A DNA stretch of 10,964 nt from Sedimenticola sp. (GCA_030590525.1 JAUUYI010000039.1:1-10964), one strand, 5' to 3'; counted from the first letter of the stretch, positions 1-8,111 are shown. Program-made: numbers and translations. The notes: generated from the sequence alone by a model not told the origin.

Positions 1-107
1 AGGCCACTATCGGCATCCTGCCTTTCGTGGCATTTGTCCATCCATGGACGGCAGATGAGGGGATTCGATAAATCGCCTGTTCCCTGATCAAGTGGGTAGA
101 TTACCTT

Positions 108-161
108 TGTAGGGCCGAATTCATTCGGCCGATTCGGTGGTCGAATAAATTCGACCCTACA
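108..161. repeat. Paired REP-like hairpins (BIME-like doublet)
   Basis: Two similar 22-nt arms (109-130 and 139-160) face each other as an inverted repeat with an 8-nt spacer, and T108/A161 extend the pairing. Each arm is also a hairpin by itself: GGCCGAAT pairs with ATTCGGCC (113-120 with 123-130), and GGTCGAAT pairs with ATTCGACC (139-146 with 149-156). The sequence can therefore fold as two small hairpins or one long one. It lies about 70 bp beyond the rsgA stop and could stabilise or end that transcript, but no T-run follows, so it is not a classical terminator. Resemblance to dispersed REP elements is inference; copy number cannot be judged from one window. Confidence 0.7.
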
Positions 162-229
162 TTTCTGCTGACAGCAATGAACTCCGAAACTTAAGTTATT
201 CAAGAGTTACGACAGAACACAGGTAAGCC

Positions 230-1237
230 CTAAGTTCTGTTGCGGCTGGAATTGGACATATGCTGGAAGTTGGCCATTCTTCGTGGGTCGATAGCGCCCG
301 ATGCGACCGCCTCCAGCAGGGCGCAGCCAGGTTCATGGGTGTGACTGCAGTTGCTGAAGCGGCAGTGTCCAAGAATCAGGCGAAACTCACGAAATCCTTG
401 CTCCAGTTGCTGCTGTTCCATCGCCCCCAGCCGAAAGCTGCGTACCCCAGGGGAATCGATCAGGTGGCCGCCATGGGGGAGGTTGTAAAGCGTGGTGGTC
501 GAGGTAGTGTGCCTGCCTAGCCCGGATGCCTCGGAGAGACGCCCGACCTGGATATCGAGGTCAGGCAACAGCGCGTTTGCCAGAGATGATTTACCGACGC
601 CCGACTGCCCGACCAGGATACTGGTCTCGCCTTGCAGGTGCCGATAGAGAGGATCCAGCCCATGATCGTTTTTGGCGCTGATGAGGATGACCGGGTAACC
701 GATCCGGGCATAGTGCTGGAAGTCTTGGCTAAACAGGTCGGCCCCTCGACTGCTCAGCAGATCCTTCTTATTGAGGGTGATGAGTGCCTGGGTGTTGATG
801 TTCTCGCTGGCCACCAGGTATTGATCGACCAGGTACTGGCTGGGAGGGGGCTCTGGAGCCAGGACTATCACCAGTTGCGTGATGTTGGCGGCCAATGCCC
901 GCGCCTCACCACTGTAGGTGGGGCGGATCAGTGCGCTCGATCGGGGCTGCAGGGCTGTGACAACACCCTGCTTTTCACTTGCAGGTTGCCAGACCACCTG
1001 GTCGCCGCAGACAGGATCACCGATGTTCTGGCGTGAGAGGCAGTGCCAGAGTTGGCCCGCCTTATCTTCGATCATCAGATTCTGGCCATGACGGGTGATT
1101 ACCACGCCGCTACGTGGCTCATCCCCAACCGCCTGTTCGGCCACCTGGCTGGCGCGATCATCCAGCCGCTGCCGGCGGCGTTCCTGAATGGCCTTTATAT
1201 GCTTCCGCTGACGGTTAGAGAGTTTGCGTCTGGGCAT
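230..1237 (-). CDS. rsgA: Small ribosomal subunit biogenesis GTPase RsgA
   Basis: RsgA (YjeQ) is a cytoplasmic GTPase that binds the maturing 30S subunit near the decoding centre and checks late assembly. The 335-residue protein has a basic N-terminal tail (about 1-30), an OB-fold region (about 40-105) and the circularly permuted GTPase order typical of the family. G4 NKKD is at 156-159, G5 SAK at 187-189, the P-loop GQSGVGKS at 210-217, the Thr-rich switch GRHTTST at 241-247 and G3 DSPG at 261-264. The C-terminal zinc knuckle has Cys292, Cys297, His299 and Cys305. Length is usual. The start matches family N-termini (MPRRKLSNRQ), but I see no Shine-Dalgarno just upstream; the leader is pyrimidine-rich. 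It is the last gene of the leftward group after the protease and cytochrome, 131 bp behind the latter. Confidence 0.97.
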   Translation of the reverse strand: MPRRKLSNRQRKHIKAIQERRRQRLDDRASQVAEQAVGDEPRSGVVITRHGQNLMIEDKAGQLWHCLSRQNIGDPVCGDQVVWQPASEKQGVVTALQPRSSALIRPTYSGEARALAANITQLVIVLAPEPPPSQYLVDQYLVASENINTQALITLNKKDLLSSRGADLFSQDFQHYARIGYPVILISAKNDHGLDPLYRHLQGETSILVGQSGVGKSSLANALLPDLDIQVGRLSEASGLGRHTTSTTTLYNLPHGGHLIDSPGVRSFRLGAMEQQQLEQGFREFRLILGHCRFSNCSHTHEPGCALLEAVASGAIDPRRMANFQHMSNSSRNRT

Positions 1238-1368
1238 TCAGAAGGGAGAAGGCGGGCGGTGGAACCTGAATCGGGGTTCGGTGATGATTTCAGGTGCTGC
1301 AGGGGTGCCGCCGGGTGTATTCCCGCGCACAGCACGGGAACGGGAAAATCGCCAACTCCCAGAAATTC

Positions 1369-1656
1369 TCATTTCCCGAAATGGTAGTAGCTTTTGTTCA
1401 GAAATTCGGCGGCGTTTTCCACATCCTCTTCGAACCAGGTCAGGCCGAGGGTCTGTTCGCAACGCTGTACCTGCTTGCTGAGCCCTGCGCGCGTTTTTAC
1501 CCGTCGCTCTGCCCGGGTATATACCTCGGTGCCGTGACATTCGGTACAGTTGTTCGTTACAAGCTCCTTTCCGGCGCTGGTGTCGGTCTCCTGGGCCATC
1601 ACACCGCCGCTGGTCAGCGTCAGGAAAAGAAGGGGGATCGTCGTTATGGCTCTCAT
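1369..1656 (-). CDS. Small secreted monohaem cytochrome c, no Met ligand visible
   Basis: A 95-residue protein with a clear signal peptide (hydrophobic 5-14, probable cleavage after VMA at 19-21) and one haem-attachment motif CTECH at 37-41, so it should be a periplasmic c-type cytochrome. After the haem motif there is no methionine at all, so the usual His/Met coordination is impossible within the chain. Candidate sixth ligands are Asn87 or His92 in the C-terminal FLNKSYYHF stretch; a single extra Cys66 is also notable. Its ATG overlaps the protease stop as ATGA (1653-1656), with AGAGG at 1667-1671 ten bases upstream, suggesting coupled translation. I do not recognise a named family. An oxygen- or ligand-binding haem protein (SHP-like, Asn-ligated) is one possibility, and a simple electron carrier with His/His ligation is another. 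Confidence 0.85.
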   Translation of the reverse strand: MRAITTIPLLFLTLTSGGVMAQETDTSAGKELVTNNCTECHGTEVYTRAERRVKTRAGLSKQVQRCEQTLGLTWFEEDVENAAEFLNKSYYHFGK

Positions 1657-2921
1657 ACGGGTAGTGCCTCTCTGGTTGTTGGTTGCCCTGATTGCAGGTG
1701 TGCAACCCTCTCAGGCGCCGGGGGGTGGCTGTCATGGAATGCGGAGTAGAGCGGATCAGGAGTGAGTGTGCTCGCGTTCTCACGGTAGAGTTCGACCAGC
1801 GCCTGGATCAGCGGTTCCGCCCCGGTCTGTTGACGGGCAAAATCATCGGCCTCAAACTCGTAACGGCGGGAGAGCATGGCGATCAGTGGTTGCAGGAACT
1901 GTGTGAACACCGGGATCACCAGCAGAAACAGGATCAGTGCCAGTGCATCGCTCTCCCACGGTACGCCCAGAGCCTGATAGAACCATGATTGATCCGAGAG
2001 CCAGCCAAGCAGTGCCATACCGCCCAGGGTTGTGAGCGCGGTCAACAGCAGCTGCTTGATGACGTGGTGGTGCTTGAAGTGGCCCAACTCGTGGGCCAGT
2101 ACCGCCTCCATTTCGTTTATCCCCAGGGTCTCCACCAGCGTGTCGTAAAAAACGATGCGTTTCTGTTTACCAAAACCGGTGAAATAGGCGTTTCCGTGCC
2201 CGGAACGCCTGGAGCCATCCATGACGAAGATACCTTTGCTGGTAAAGCCGCAACGGTTGAGCAACTGCTGTATGCGCTGCTTGAGCTCACCCTCTTCCAG
2301 GGGCATGAATTTGTTGAACAGGGGGGCGATGACCGTGGGGTAGATCCAGGTTACCAGCAGCATGAATCCGATCCAGACTGCCCAGGCGGCCAGCCACCAG
2401 AGTTCGCCGGCACTCTGCATCAGCCACAGGATGCACCAGAGCAGCGGGGTGCCCAGCGCCAGCATCAGCAGTGTCTGCAGCAGCAGATCCAGCAGAAAGC
2501 GGCCGGGTGTGGTGCGATTGAAACCGAAGCGGGCTTCCAGTACGAAGGTGCGCCAGATGGAGAAGGGCATCTCCAGGATCCCCAGCAGCAGGAAAACCGA
2601 CAGGATCAGGCCTGCGCCGACAGTGATCGGATCATAGCCGGTTGTCTGCCATAGCCGGGCGATGGTGTTCAGGACACCGCCCAGCGTGAGTGCCAGCAGC
2701 AGTATGCTGCTGTAGATCAGATCGAGGCGCCCCACCTGGGTACGTGCCAGGGTGTAGTCGGCGGCCTTCTGGTGTTCTTCCAGGGAGATCCGCTCGGTGA
2801 ATGCAGGTGGTACTTCGCTTCGATGTGCAGAAACATGCCGGCGCTGCCGTTGCAGCAGCCACAGCTGCAGCAGTAGACCGCCCCCCAGGGTGACCAGGAA
2901 CAGTAGAGTGAAGATATGCAT
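1653..2921 (-). CDS. M48 (Ste24-type) integral-membrane zinc metalloprotease
   Basis: A 422-residue inner-membrane protease of the Ste24/CAAX-protease type of family M48. An N-terminal M48_N-like membrane region has hydrophobic segments near 2-22, 68-90, 103-122, 146-168 and 175-196. The catalytic part has HELGH at 277-281 (zinc ligands His277 and His281, catalytic Glu278) followed by HHH, two more membrane segments (about 291-307 and 325-345), and the third ligand Glu357 in EFEADDFA. A conserved [11 protein letters not shown] stretch is near 395-405. The substrate is unknown; bacterial members are usually linked to membrane-protein quality control rather than prenylated proteins. The frame is open upstream to 3329, but that would run through orn; the Met at 2921 gives the family's N-terminal membrane helix and usual length, although its Shine-Dalgarno is weak. 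Divergent from orn, coupled to the downstream cytochrome. Confidence 0.93.
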   Translation of the reverse strand: MHIFTLLFLVTLGGGLLLQLWLLQRQRRHVSAHRSEVPPAFTERISLEEHQKAADYTLARTQVGRLDLIYSSILLLALTLGGVLNTIARLWQTTGYDPITVGAGLILSVFLLLGILEMPFSIWRTFVLEARFGFNRTTPGRFLLDLLLQTLLMLALGTPLLWCILWLMQSAGELWWLAAWAVWIGFMLLVTWIYPTVIAPLFNKFMPLEEGELKQRIQQLLNRCGFTSKGIFVMDGSRRSGHGNAYFTGFGKQKRIVFYDTLVETLGINEMEAVLAHELGHFKHHHVIKQLLLTALTTLGGMALLGWLSDQSWFYQALGVPWESDALALILFLLVIPVFTQFLQPLIAMLSRRYEFEADDFARQQTGAEPLIQALVELYRENASTLTPDPLYSAFHDSHPPAPERVAHLQSGQPTTREALPV

Positions 2922-2933
2922 GGGCAGACAGGA

Positions 2934-2962
2934 TACAGGGTCCGTGTGTGCTCTGCTAGAAT
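2934..2962 (+). promoter_or_regulatory. Candidate orn promoter with extended -10
   Basis: In the 82-bp divergent gap between the protease and orn, TGC-TAGAAT (2954-2962) looks like an extended -10 box. It would start transcription near 2969, about 35 bases before orn. No good -35 is seen (TACAGG at 2934-2939 is poor), which is tolerated with an extended -10. Pattern match only. Confidence 0.35.
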
Positions 2963-3003
2963 GGTGCGCAACATGCCACAGCCAACAATACGCAGAGGTA
3001 CCC

Positions 3004-3552
3004 ATGGCACAGGATTCAACCAACCTTATCTGGATCGATCTGGAGATGACCGGGCTGGACACCCGCAACGACCGGATCATCGAGATCGCCACCATCGTCA
3101 CAGATGCCAGTCTCGCTGTTCTGGCGGAAGGACCGATGATCGCCATCCACCAGAGCCGGGAGGTGATGGAGAGCATGGATGAGTGGAATACCCGACAGCA
3201 CGGTGCATCCGGGCTGCTGACAAGGGTAGCCGACAGCGACCGGGATGAGGCTTCAGCTGAAGCCAGCACCCTGGAGTTTCTGGAGCAGTGGGTGCCTGCC
3301 GGCCACTCCCCCATGTGTGGCAACAGCATCTGTCAGGACCGGCGCTTCCTGGCCCGCTGCATGCCCCGGCTGGAGGTCTGGTTTCACTATCGCAACCTGG
3401 ATGTCAGCACCCTCAAGGAGCTGGCCAATCGCTGGGCACCAAGTATGGCAAAAGGGTTTGTGAAACAGTCGAAGCACCTGGCGCTCGATGACATCAAGGA
3501 TTCGATCGAGGAGCTGCGCTACTACCGTCAGCACTTTCTTCAACTCTCCTGA
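3004..3552 (+). CDS. orn: Oligoribonuclease (DEDDh 3'-5' exoribonuclease)
   Basis: Orn degrades 2-5-nt RNAs, mainly dinucleotides such as pGpG, to mononucleotides; it finishes mRNA decay and, in pseudomonads, cyclic-di-GMP breakdown. The 182-residue protein carries all DEDDh residues at the expected places: Asp12 and Glu14 in WIDLEMTGL, Asp112, His158 and Asp163 ([10 protein letters not shown]). Length matches the E. coli enzyme. The frame is open upstream to 2797, but ATG 3004 has AGAGG at 2994-2998 five bases ahead and gives the conserved N-terminus, while further extension would enter the divergent protease gene. The 3' end overlaps the convergent queG by 59 bp. Confidence 0.97.
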   Translation: MAQDSTNLIWIDLEMTGLDTRNDRIIEIATIVTDASLAVLAEGPMIAIHQSREVMESMDEWNTRQHGASGLLTRVADSDRDEASAEASTLEFLEQWVPAGHSPMCGNSICQDRRFLARCMPRLEVWFHYRNLDVSTLKELANRWAPSMAKGFVKQSKHLALDDIKDSIEELRYYRQHFLQLS

Positions 3553-4597
3553 GAGCCCAGAGGAGATGCTCCCGCACCATTTCTGAGGGGTGATTCAGGC
3601 GTCTTCTGAGGGCAGCGGTGATCGCGCCGGAGGGAGGGGCATTGCCCAGCGCCACAGCGATATTACGCAGCCAGCGCTGATGGCCGATGCGACGAATCGG
3701 AGAGCCTTCCAGGCGCTTCAGGAACTGTGCCTCGCTCCAGTGGAACAGCGCGATAAGGTGGCTGCTCTCCAGACCATTTCGCGGTAGAAAGTCCTGCTCC
3801 TGTGAGGGTCTGGAAAAGCGGTTCCAGGGGCAGGCGAGCAGGCAGTCATCGCAGCCGTAGATGCGGTTACCCAGCAGTGGACGCAGCGGGATTGGAATTG
3901 CCCCCTCCAGCTCAATGGTCAGATAGGAGATACAGCGTCGGGCATCCACCTTGTAAGGAGCGATGATAGCCCCTGTGGGACAGCAGTCGATGCAGGCACT
4001 GCAACTGCCGCAATGATCCGCTGTCGGGGGGTCCACCGGTAGCGGAAGATCGGTGTAGAGTTCCCCCAGAAAGAACCAGCAACCCGCTTCACGGGTAACC
4101 AGATTGCTGTGCTTGCCGAGCCATCCCAGCCCTGCTTTTGCGGCGATTGCCTTCTCCAGCACCGGTGCCGAGTCAACGAAGGCGCGATAACCGAAAGGTC
4201 CGTACTCCTGTTCGATCAGTTTTGCCAGCCGCTGCAGCCGGTTGCGCATCAACTTATGGTAGTCGCGCCCGAGGGCGTAGCGGGAGACATAGGCCAGCGT
4301 CGGGTCATCCAGCACTGCCAGTGGATCGTCATCTGCAGGACGGTAATCCATGCGCGCCGAGATAATCCGCAGGGTGCCGGGCACCAGCTCCCCGGGGCGG
4401 CTGCGTTTGCTGCCGTGGCGGGACATATAGGCCATCTCACCATGGAGCCCTTCTTTCAGCCACTGGTTGAACTGCTGTTCTGCCAGCGATAGATCGGTGT
4501 CGCTGACCGCCAGCCGCTGAAAACCCAGTGCCTGGCCCCAGGCCTTTATCTGGTTTGCAAGCCCGGTGTAATCAGTCGTATTTTTTTTACACTTCAT
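3494..4597 (-). CDS. queG: Epoxyqueuosine reductase QueG
   Basis: QueG is the cobalamin-dependent iron-sulfur enzyme that reduces epoxyqueuosine to queuosine at position 34 of tRNAs with GUN anticodons. From the chosen Met the protein is 367 residues. The conserved [19 protein letters not shown] block is near 140-158 with the likely catalytic Asp142. The first 4Fe-4S motif has Cys196, Cys199, Cys202 and Cys206 ([12 protein letters not shown]); the second uses Cys222 and CDDCLLACP at 249-257. A HEAT-like C-terminal tail binds tRNA in known structures. The frame is open to an ATG at 4633, but the Met at 4597 aligns better with E. coli QueG, and a candidate promoter lies between the two. Codons 3-6 contain a run of eight A. 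Convergent overlap with orn and divergent from nnr. Confidence 0.95.
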   Translation of the reverse strand: MKCKKNTTDYTGLANQIKAWGQALGFQRLAVSDTDLSLAEQQFNQWLKEGLHGEMAYMSRHGSKRSRPGELVPGTLRIISARMDYRPADDDPLAVLDDPTLAYVSRYALGRDYHKLMRNRLQRLAKLIEQEYGPFGYRAFVDSAPVLEKAIAAKAGLGWLGKHSNLVTREAGCWFFLGELYTDLPLPVDPPTADHCGSCSACIDCCPTGAIIAPYKVDARRCISYLTIELEGAIPIPLRPLLGNRIYGCDDCLLACPWNRFSRPSQEQDFLPRNGLESSHLIALFHWSEAQFLKRLEGSPIRRIGHQRWLRNIAVALGNAPPSGAITAALRRRLNHPSEMVREHLLWALRRVEESADGSSAAPRSNP

Positions 4598-4604
4598 GGA
4601 GGAA

Positions 4605-4633
4605 AATATACCCTTAGTTCCGGGGCAGGTCAT
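4605..4633 (-). promoter_or_regulatory. Candidate queG promoter, predicted leaderless start
   Basis: Read leftward, ATGACC (4633-4628) is a 4/6 -35 box, followed by a 17-bp spacer and TATATT (4610-4605), a 5/6 -10 box. The start of transcription would fall at or next to the queG ATG at 4597, giving an mRNA with almost no leader. This fits the absence of a Shine-Dalgarno before that ATG. Inference from pattern alone. Confidence 0.4.
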
Positions 4634-4662
4634 TCAACTCGAGACAGTAATGCGGGTATGAT
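4633..4662 (+). promoter_or_regulatory. Candidate nnr promoter
   Basis: TATGAT at 4657-4662 matches the -10 consensus at five of six positions, with a weak TTCAAC at 4633-4638 and 18-bp spacing as -35. Transcription would begin near 4669. That would exclude the upstream in-frame ATG at 4658, which lies inside the -10, and favour the starts at 4724 or 4736. Confidence 0.3.
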
Positions 4663-4723
4663 TTTAGCTACCGAATCACAATATTGCTCTCTAATTCTCG
4701 AACAGACGCCTGGTTCCCCGAAT

Positions 4724-6226
4724 ATGACACGCCTGATGCCCGCCACTGACATTTTGCCCTATGCCCTCTATCGTGCCGAGCAGGTGCGGGAACTGGACCG
4801 GATCGCCATCCAGGAGTATGAAATTCCCGGGCTCACGTTGATGGAGCGGGCGGGGAAGGCGGCCTTCCAACTGCTCCAGAGACGCTGGCCGGTGGCAAAC
4901 CGGATTGTGGTGCTCTGTGGCGTTGGTAACAACGGAGGCGACGGCTTCGTGGTGGCCCGTCTGGCGCTGCAGGCCGGACTGGAGGTGACCCTGCTGCAGT
5001 TCGGGGATCCGATCCGGATCAAGGGGGACGCGCTCACCTGTGCCCGGGCATTCGAAACGGCTGGGGGTGAACTGAAGCCCTTCGAGGGGGTGCCGAAAGG
5101 CAGCGATCTGGTGGTGGACGGGGTGTTTGGAACCGGCCTGGAGCGGGAGGTGACTGGATACTGGCGACAGGCCCTGGAGGCGGTCAATGCACACCCGGCA
5201 CCGGTGCTGGCCCTGGATATCCCTTCGGGGTTGCACTCGGACAGTGGCCGGGCGCTGGGGGTAGCACTGAGAGCCACTGCTACCATCACCTTTATCGGGC
5301 TGAAGCAGGGTATGTTCAGCGGTGATGGTCCCGACTGTTGCGGTGAGATCAGCTTCGATGCGCTGGAGATCCCGGCGGTGATCTATTCCCGGGAGATCCT
5401 GGCAGCCAGGCGCATGGACTGGGCGCAGCAGTCGACATGCCTTTCTCCACGGCGTCGTACCGCCCACAAGGGGGAGTATGGCCACCTGCTGGTGGTGGGG
5501 GGGGGGCAGGGTTACTCCGGTGCGGTCAGGATGGCGGGTGAGGCGGCAGCCCGGGCCGGGGCAGGGCTGGTGAGTATTGCCACCCGTCCCGAGCACGCCT
5601 CGCTGCTCAACCTGACCCGGCCGGAGCTGATGTGCCATGGGGTCAACGGGCCAGAGCAGCTGGAGCCGCTACTGCAACGGGTCAGCGTGGTCGCTATCGG
5701 TCCCGGACTGGGGCAGGGGGCCTGGGCCCGGGCACTGCTGGATCGGGTGTTGCAGTCCGGGTTGCCACTGGTGGTGGACGCGGATGCCCTCAATCTGCTG
5801 GCGAAGGCCCCGATAAAGCGTGACGACTGGGTGCTGACGCCCCATCCGGGCGAGGCGGCCCGGTTGTTGGGGTGCCCCCCGGGAGAGGTGCAGGCGGATC
5901 GCTTTCATACTATCTCACGGCTGCAGCAACGTTATGGGGGCGTGGTGGTGCTGAAGGGTGCCGGCAGCCTTCTCCTTGGTTCGTCAAAGCAGCCGCTCGG
6001 AGTATGCAGTGACGGTAACCCGGGCATGGCCTCCGGTGGTATGGGTGACCTGTTGACCGGGATTATCGGGGGGCTGAGGGGGCAGGGTTTTGACGGGGAG
6101 GAGGCGGCTGCTATGGGGGTCTGCCTGCACGCGGCGGCGGCGGACCGGGCCGCCTGCGCCGGTGAGCGTGGCCTGCTGGCAAGCGATCTCATGCCGGAGA
6201 TCCGCCGGCTGGTCAATCCAGGATAG
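4724..6226 (+). CDS. nnr: Bifunctional NAD(P)HX epimerase / dehydratase
   Basis: Nnr repairs hydrated NADH and NADPH: the N-terminal YjeF_N domain interconverts R- and S-NAD(P)HX, and the C-terminal ribokinase-like domain dehydrates the S form using ADP or ATP. From ATG 4724 the protein is 500 residues. The N-terminal domain shows NNGGDG at 69-74, GVFGTGL at 133-139 and LDIPSGL at 164-170. The C-terminal domain shows HKGEYGHLLVVGGG at 248-261, GPGLG at 326-330, DADALNLL at 352-359, TPHPGE at 372-377 and NPGMASGGMGDLLTG at 432-446. ATG 4658 and 4736 are alternatives; none has a good Shine-Dalgarno. 4724 best matches the E. coli N-terminal length. Only 3 bp separate it from tsaE, so the two are very likely cotranscribed. 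Confidence 0.95.
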   Translation: MTRLMPATDILPYALYRAEQVRELDRIAIQEYEIPGLTLMERAGKAAFQLLQRRWPVANRIVVLCGVGNNGGDGFVVARLALQAGLEVTLLQFGDPIRIKGDALTCARAFETAGGELKPFEGVPKGSDLVVDGVFGTGLEREVTGYWRQALEAVNAHPAPVLALDIPSGLHSDSGRALGVALRATATITFIGLKQGMFSGDGPDCCGEISFDALEIPAVIYSREILAARRMDWAQQSTCLSPRRRTAHKGEYGHLLVVGGGQGYSGAVRMAGEAAARAGAGLVSIATRPEHASLLNLTRPELMCHGVNGPEQLEPLLQRVSVVAIGPGLGQGAWARALLDRVLQSGLPLVVDADALNLLAKAPIKRDDWVLTPHPGEAARLLGCPPGEVQADRFHTISRLQQRYGGVVVLKGAGSLLLGSSKQPLGVCSDGNPGMASGGMGDLLTGIIGGLRGQGFDGEEAAAMGVCLHAAAADRAACAGERGLLASDLMPEIRRLVNPG

Positions 6227-6229
6227 CCG

Positions 6230-6694
6230 ATGTTGACGCTACTGGCATCGGATCCGGAGGCAATGGAACGTATCGGGGTGGAACGGGCCCGGGCCACACC
6301 CGTGCAGGCCATTATCTACCTGCACGGGGACCTGGGGGCAGGGAAGACCACCTTGGCACGGGGTTTCCTGAAAGGGCTAGGGTACGAAGGGGCGGTAAAG
6401 AGCCCCACCTATACCCTGCTGGAGCCCTATGAACTGGCTGATCGGGCGGTTTATCACTTTGATCTATACCGATTATCGGACCCGGAGGAGCTGGAATACC
6501 TGGGTTTGCGGGATCTGCTTCAGTCTGAGGCGATACTGCTGTTCGAGTGGCCGGAGCTGGGGCAGGGGGAACTGCCACCCGCCGATCTGGAGCTGTCTAT
6601 CGAGATACTGGGTGAGGGCCGGCGATTGCGGCTGCAATCGGTCGGTGAGCAGGGGGAAGCGACCATCCAGCGCCTGAAACAGAGGATAACTTAA
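6230..6694 (+). CDS. tsaE: tRNA t6A biosynthesis ATPase TsaE
   Basis: TsaE works with TsaB and TsaD in making N6-threonylcarbamoyladenosine at A37 of ANN-decoding tRNAs; its ATPase resets the TsaBD complex. The 154-residue protein has a P-loop GDLGAGKTT at 33-41, the switch-like SPTYTL at 58-63, the acidic HFDLYRL at 76-82 and EWPE at 106-109, all family signatures. Length is normal. AGGA at 6220-6223, inside the end of nnr, is the likely ribosome binding site. The second gene of the nnr-tsaE pair. It is followed by a 112-bp AT-rich gap before amiB, so the operon may read through or amiB may be started separately. Confidence 0.96.
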   Translation: MLTLLASDPEAMERIGVERARATPVQAIIYLHGDLGAGKTTLARGFLKGLGYEGAVKSPTYTLLEPYELADRAVYHFDLYRLSDPEELEYLGLRDLLQSEAILLFEWPELGQGELPPADLELSIEILGEGRRLRLQSVGEQGEATIQRLKQRIT

Positions 6695-6734
6695 CAGATG
6701 AATATAGAAGTTTGCGCTATCTGAAGGATATTAC

Positions 6735-6763
6735 TGGAAAATATTATTAATGCATGCTATTTT
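6735..6763 (+). promoter_or_regulatory. Candidate amiB promoter
   Basis: In the AT-rich tsaE-amiB gap, TGGAAA (6735-6740, 4/6 to -35) is followed after 17 bp by TATTTT (6758-6763, 4/6 to -10), preceded by TGC at 6755-6757 as in extended -10 boxes. Transcription would start near 6770, about 37 bases before the amiB ATG. A second -10-like TATTAT at 6742-6747 has no good partner. Confidence 0.4.
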
Positions 6764-6806
6764 TTAGACTGTTGGCACATGTGAATGGACTAATGGTCAA
6801 AAGATC

Positions 6807-8111
6807 ATGAATAAAATAGCCGCGCTCCTGTTGCTGTTCCTCAGCTACCCGCTCAGTGCCCAGACCATAAAGATCGACAATCTGAGGCTGTGGGCTGCCC
6901 CTGACCACATCCGGCTGGTGTTCGATACCAGTGCCCCGGTGCAACACACCCTGTTCAGCCTGAAAAACCCGGACCGACTGGTCATCGATATCAAAGATTC
7001 GAAGCTGGGTGGTAGTACACCCCAGGTAGAGAGTGACAATCCACTGATCAGGCGAATACGGAGCGCCAACAGGAAGGGGGGGGATCTGCGGGTGGTGCTT
7101 GACCTGAAAAGGTCAGTCAAACCCAAGAGCTTTGTACTTCGGCCCAACCGAAAATACGGCAATCGGCTGGTGGTGGATCTCTACGATGTAGTTGCAAAGA
7201 AGTCAAAGGGCAGGGCGGTCAAAACGCCCACTGCCGCTAAACGGTACGTGCCGCGGCAACTGGTGATAGCGATTGACGCAGGACATGGTGGCGAGGACTC
7301 GGGGGCGAGGGGTAAAGCGGGAACCCGGGAAAAAACGGTGGTGCTGGCCATTGCCCGCAAGCTGGCGGCGCTGGTAGAGAAAGAGAGCGGCATGCGGCCG
7401 GTGCTGATCCGCAAGGGCGACTACTACCTGGGATTACGCAAGCGGATGAAGCTGGCACGGCAGCAGAAGGCAGACCTGTTCATCTCGATTCACGCGGATG
7501 CCTTCCGTGACCGGCGGGTGCGGGGATCTTCCGTTTATACCCTCTCCCAACGGGGGGCTTCCAGTGAAGCGGCGCGCTGGCTGGCAGTGCAGGAAAACAG
7601 CGCTGATCTTATCGGTGGCGTGAAGCTGGAGGACAAGGATGACATCCTGGCCTCGGTCCTGCTCGACCTCTCCCAGTCGGCGACATTGCAGGCCAGTCAC
7701 AAGTTGGCCAACAGCGTATTTCGGCAACTCAAGAAGCTGGGCAAGATCCACAAGCGGAAGGTACAGCAGGCCGGTTTCGTGGTCTTGAAATCACCGGATG
7801 TGCCATCGATACTGGTGGAGACCGCTTTCATCTCCAACCCATCGGAAGAGAAAAAGCTGAGAACCTCCAGCTATCAGCAGAAGGTGGCCCGGGCCATCAT
7901 GAATGGGATACGGGAGTATTTCCGCAGCAATGCGCCTCCCGGAACCATTCTGGCCGAGCGGATACCGCGCAGGCATGTCATCAGCCAGGGGGAGACCCTG
8001 GGCAGGATCGCCAGGCTGTACCAGATTAAAGTGCATGCTCTGAGATCGGCCAACGGCCTCTCCGGTGACCAGATCCGCACCGGGCAAATATTGCGCATCC
8101 CGAAGACTTGA
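6807..8111 (+). CDS. amiB: N-acetylmuramoyl-L-alanine amidase AmiB/AmiC type with LysM
   Basis: A periplasmic zinc amidase that cuts the stem peptide from muramic acid and splits septal peptidoglycan during cell separation. The 434-residue protein starts with a signal peptide (1-18, ...YPLSA). An AMIN domain (about 21-128) targets septal wall or envelope. The Amidase_3 domain (about 152-372) has zinc ligands His160 (DAGHGG), Glu175 and His229 (SIHAD) and catalytic Glu338 (VETAFISN). The segment about 270-320, including LEDKDDILASVLLDLSQ, matches the autoinhibitory helix region of EnvC/NlpD-activated amidases, so activation by a LytM partner elsewhere is expected. A LysM repeat (about 388-431) ends the protein. 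The Shine-Dalgarno is weak. No activator gene is in the window. The name amiB follows synteny with mutL; the domain order is shared with AmiC except for the LysM. Confidence 0.95.
   Translation: MNKIAALLLLFLSYPLSAQTIKIDNLRLWAAPDHIRLVFDTSAPVQHTLFSLKNPDRLVIDIKDSKLGGSTPQVESDNPLIRRIRSANRKGGDLRVVLDLKRSVKPKSFVLRPNRKYGNRLVVDLYDVVAKKSKGRAVKTPTAAKRYVPRQLVIAIDAGHGGEDSGARGKAGTREKTVVLAIARKLAALVEKESGMRPVLIRKGDYYLGLRKRMKLARQQKADLFISIHADAFRDRRVRGSSVYTLSQRGASSEAARWLAVQENSADLIGGVKLEDKDDILASVLLDLSQSATLQASHKLANSVFRQLKKLGKIHKRKVQQAGFVVLKSPDVPSILVETAFISNPSEEKKLRTSSYQQKVARAIMNGIREYFRSNAPPGTILAERIPRRHVISQGETLGRIARLYQIKVHALRSANGLSGDQIRTGQILRIPKT

Noticed and set aside
3..71. Short open frame at the left window edge that could be a gene tail
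   Set aside because: Only 22 codons, no recognisable motif, and the surrounding bases contain small palindromes typical of intergenic repeats.
1320..1340. Hairpin TTCCCG/CGGGAA between the cytochrome gene and rsgA
   Set aside because: Six-pair stem with no T-run on the leftward strand, so I would not call a terminator.
1238..1783. 181-residue antisense frame across the cytochrome gene
   Set aside because: Arg/Pro-rich shadow translation with no recognisable motif; the cytochrome frame on the same strand has a signal peptide and haem motif.
2797..3003. Upstream extension of the orn frame
   Set aside because: It overlaps the protease start region and the divergent promoter; the conserved N-terminus and Shine-Dalgarno support 3004.
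2922..3329. 136-residue upstream extension of the M48 protease frame
   Set aside because: It is antisense to the well-conserved orn N-terminus and has no protease-family features; the Met at 2921 gives the normal N-terminal membrane helix.
4658..4723. N-terminal extension of Nnr from ATG 4658
   Set aside because: It lies over a -10-like box, has no proper ribosome site, and the added residues do not resemble the family N-terminus.
4691..5638. 315-residue frame antisense to nnr
   Set aside because: High-GC shadow of nnr, low-complexity composition and no family features.
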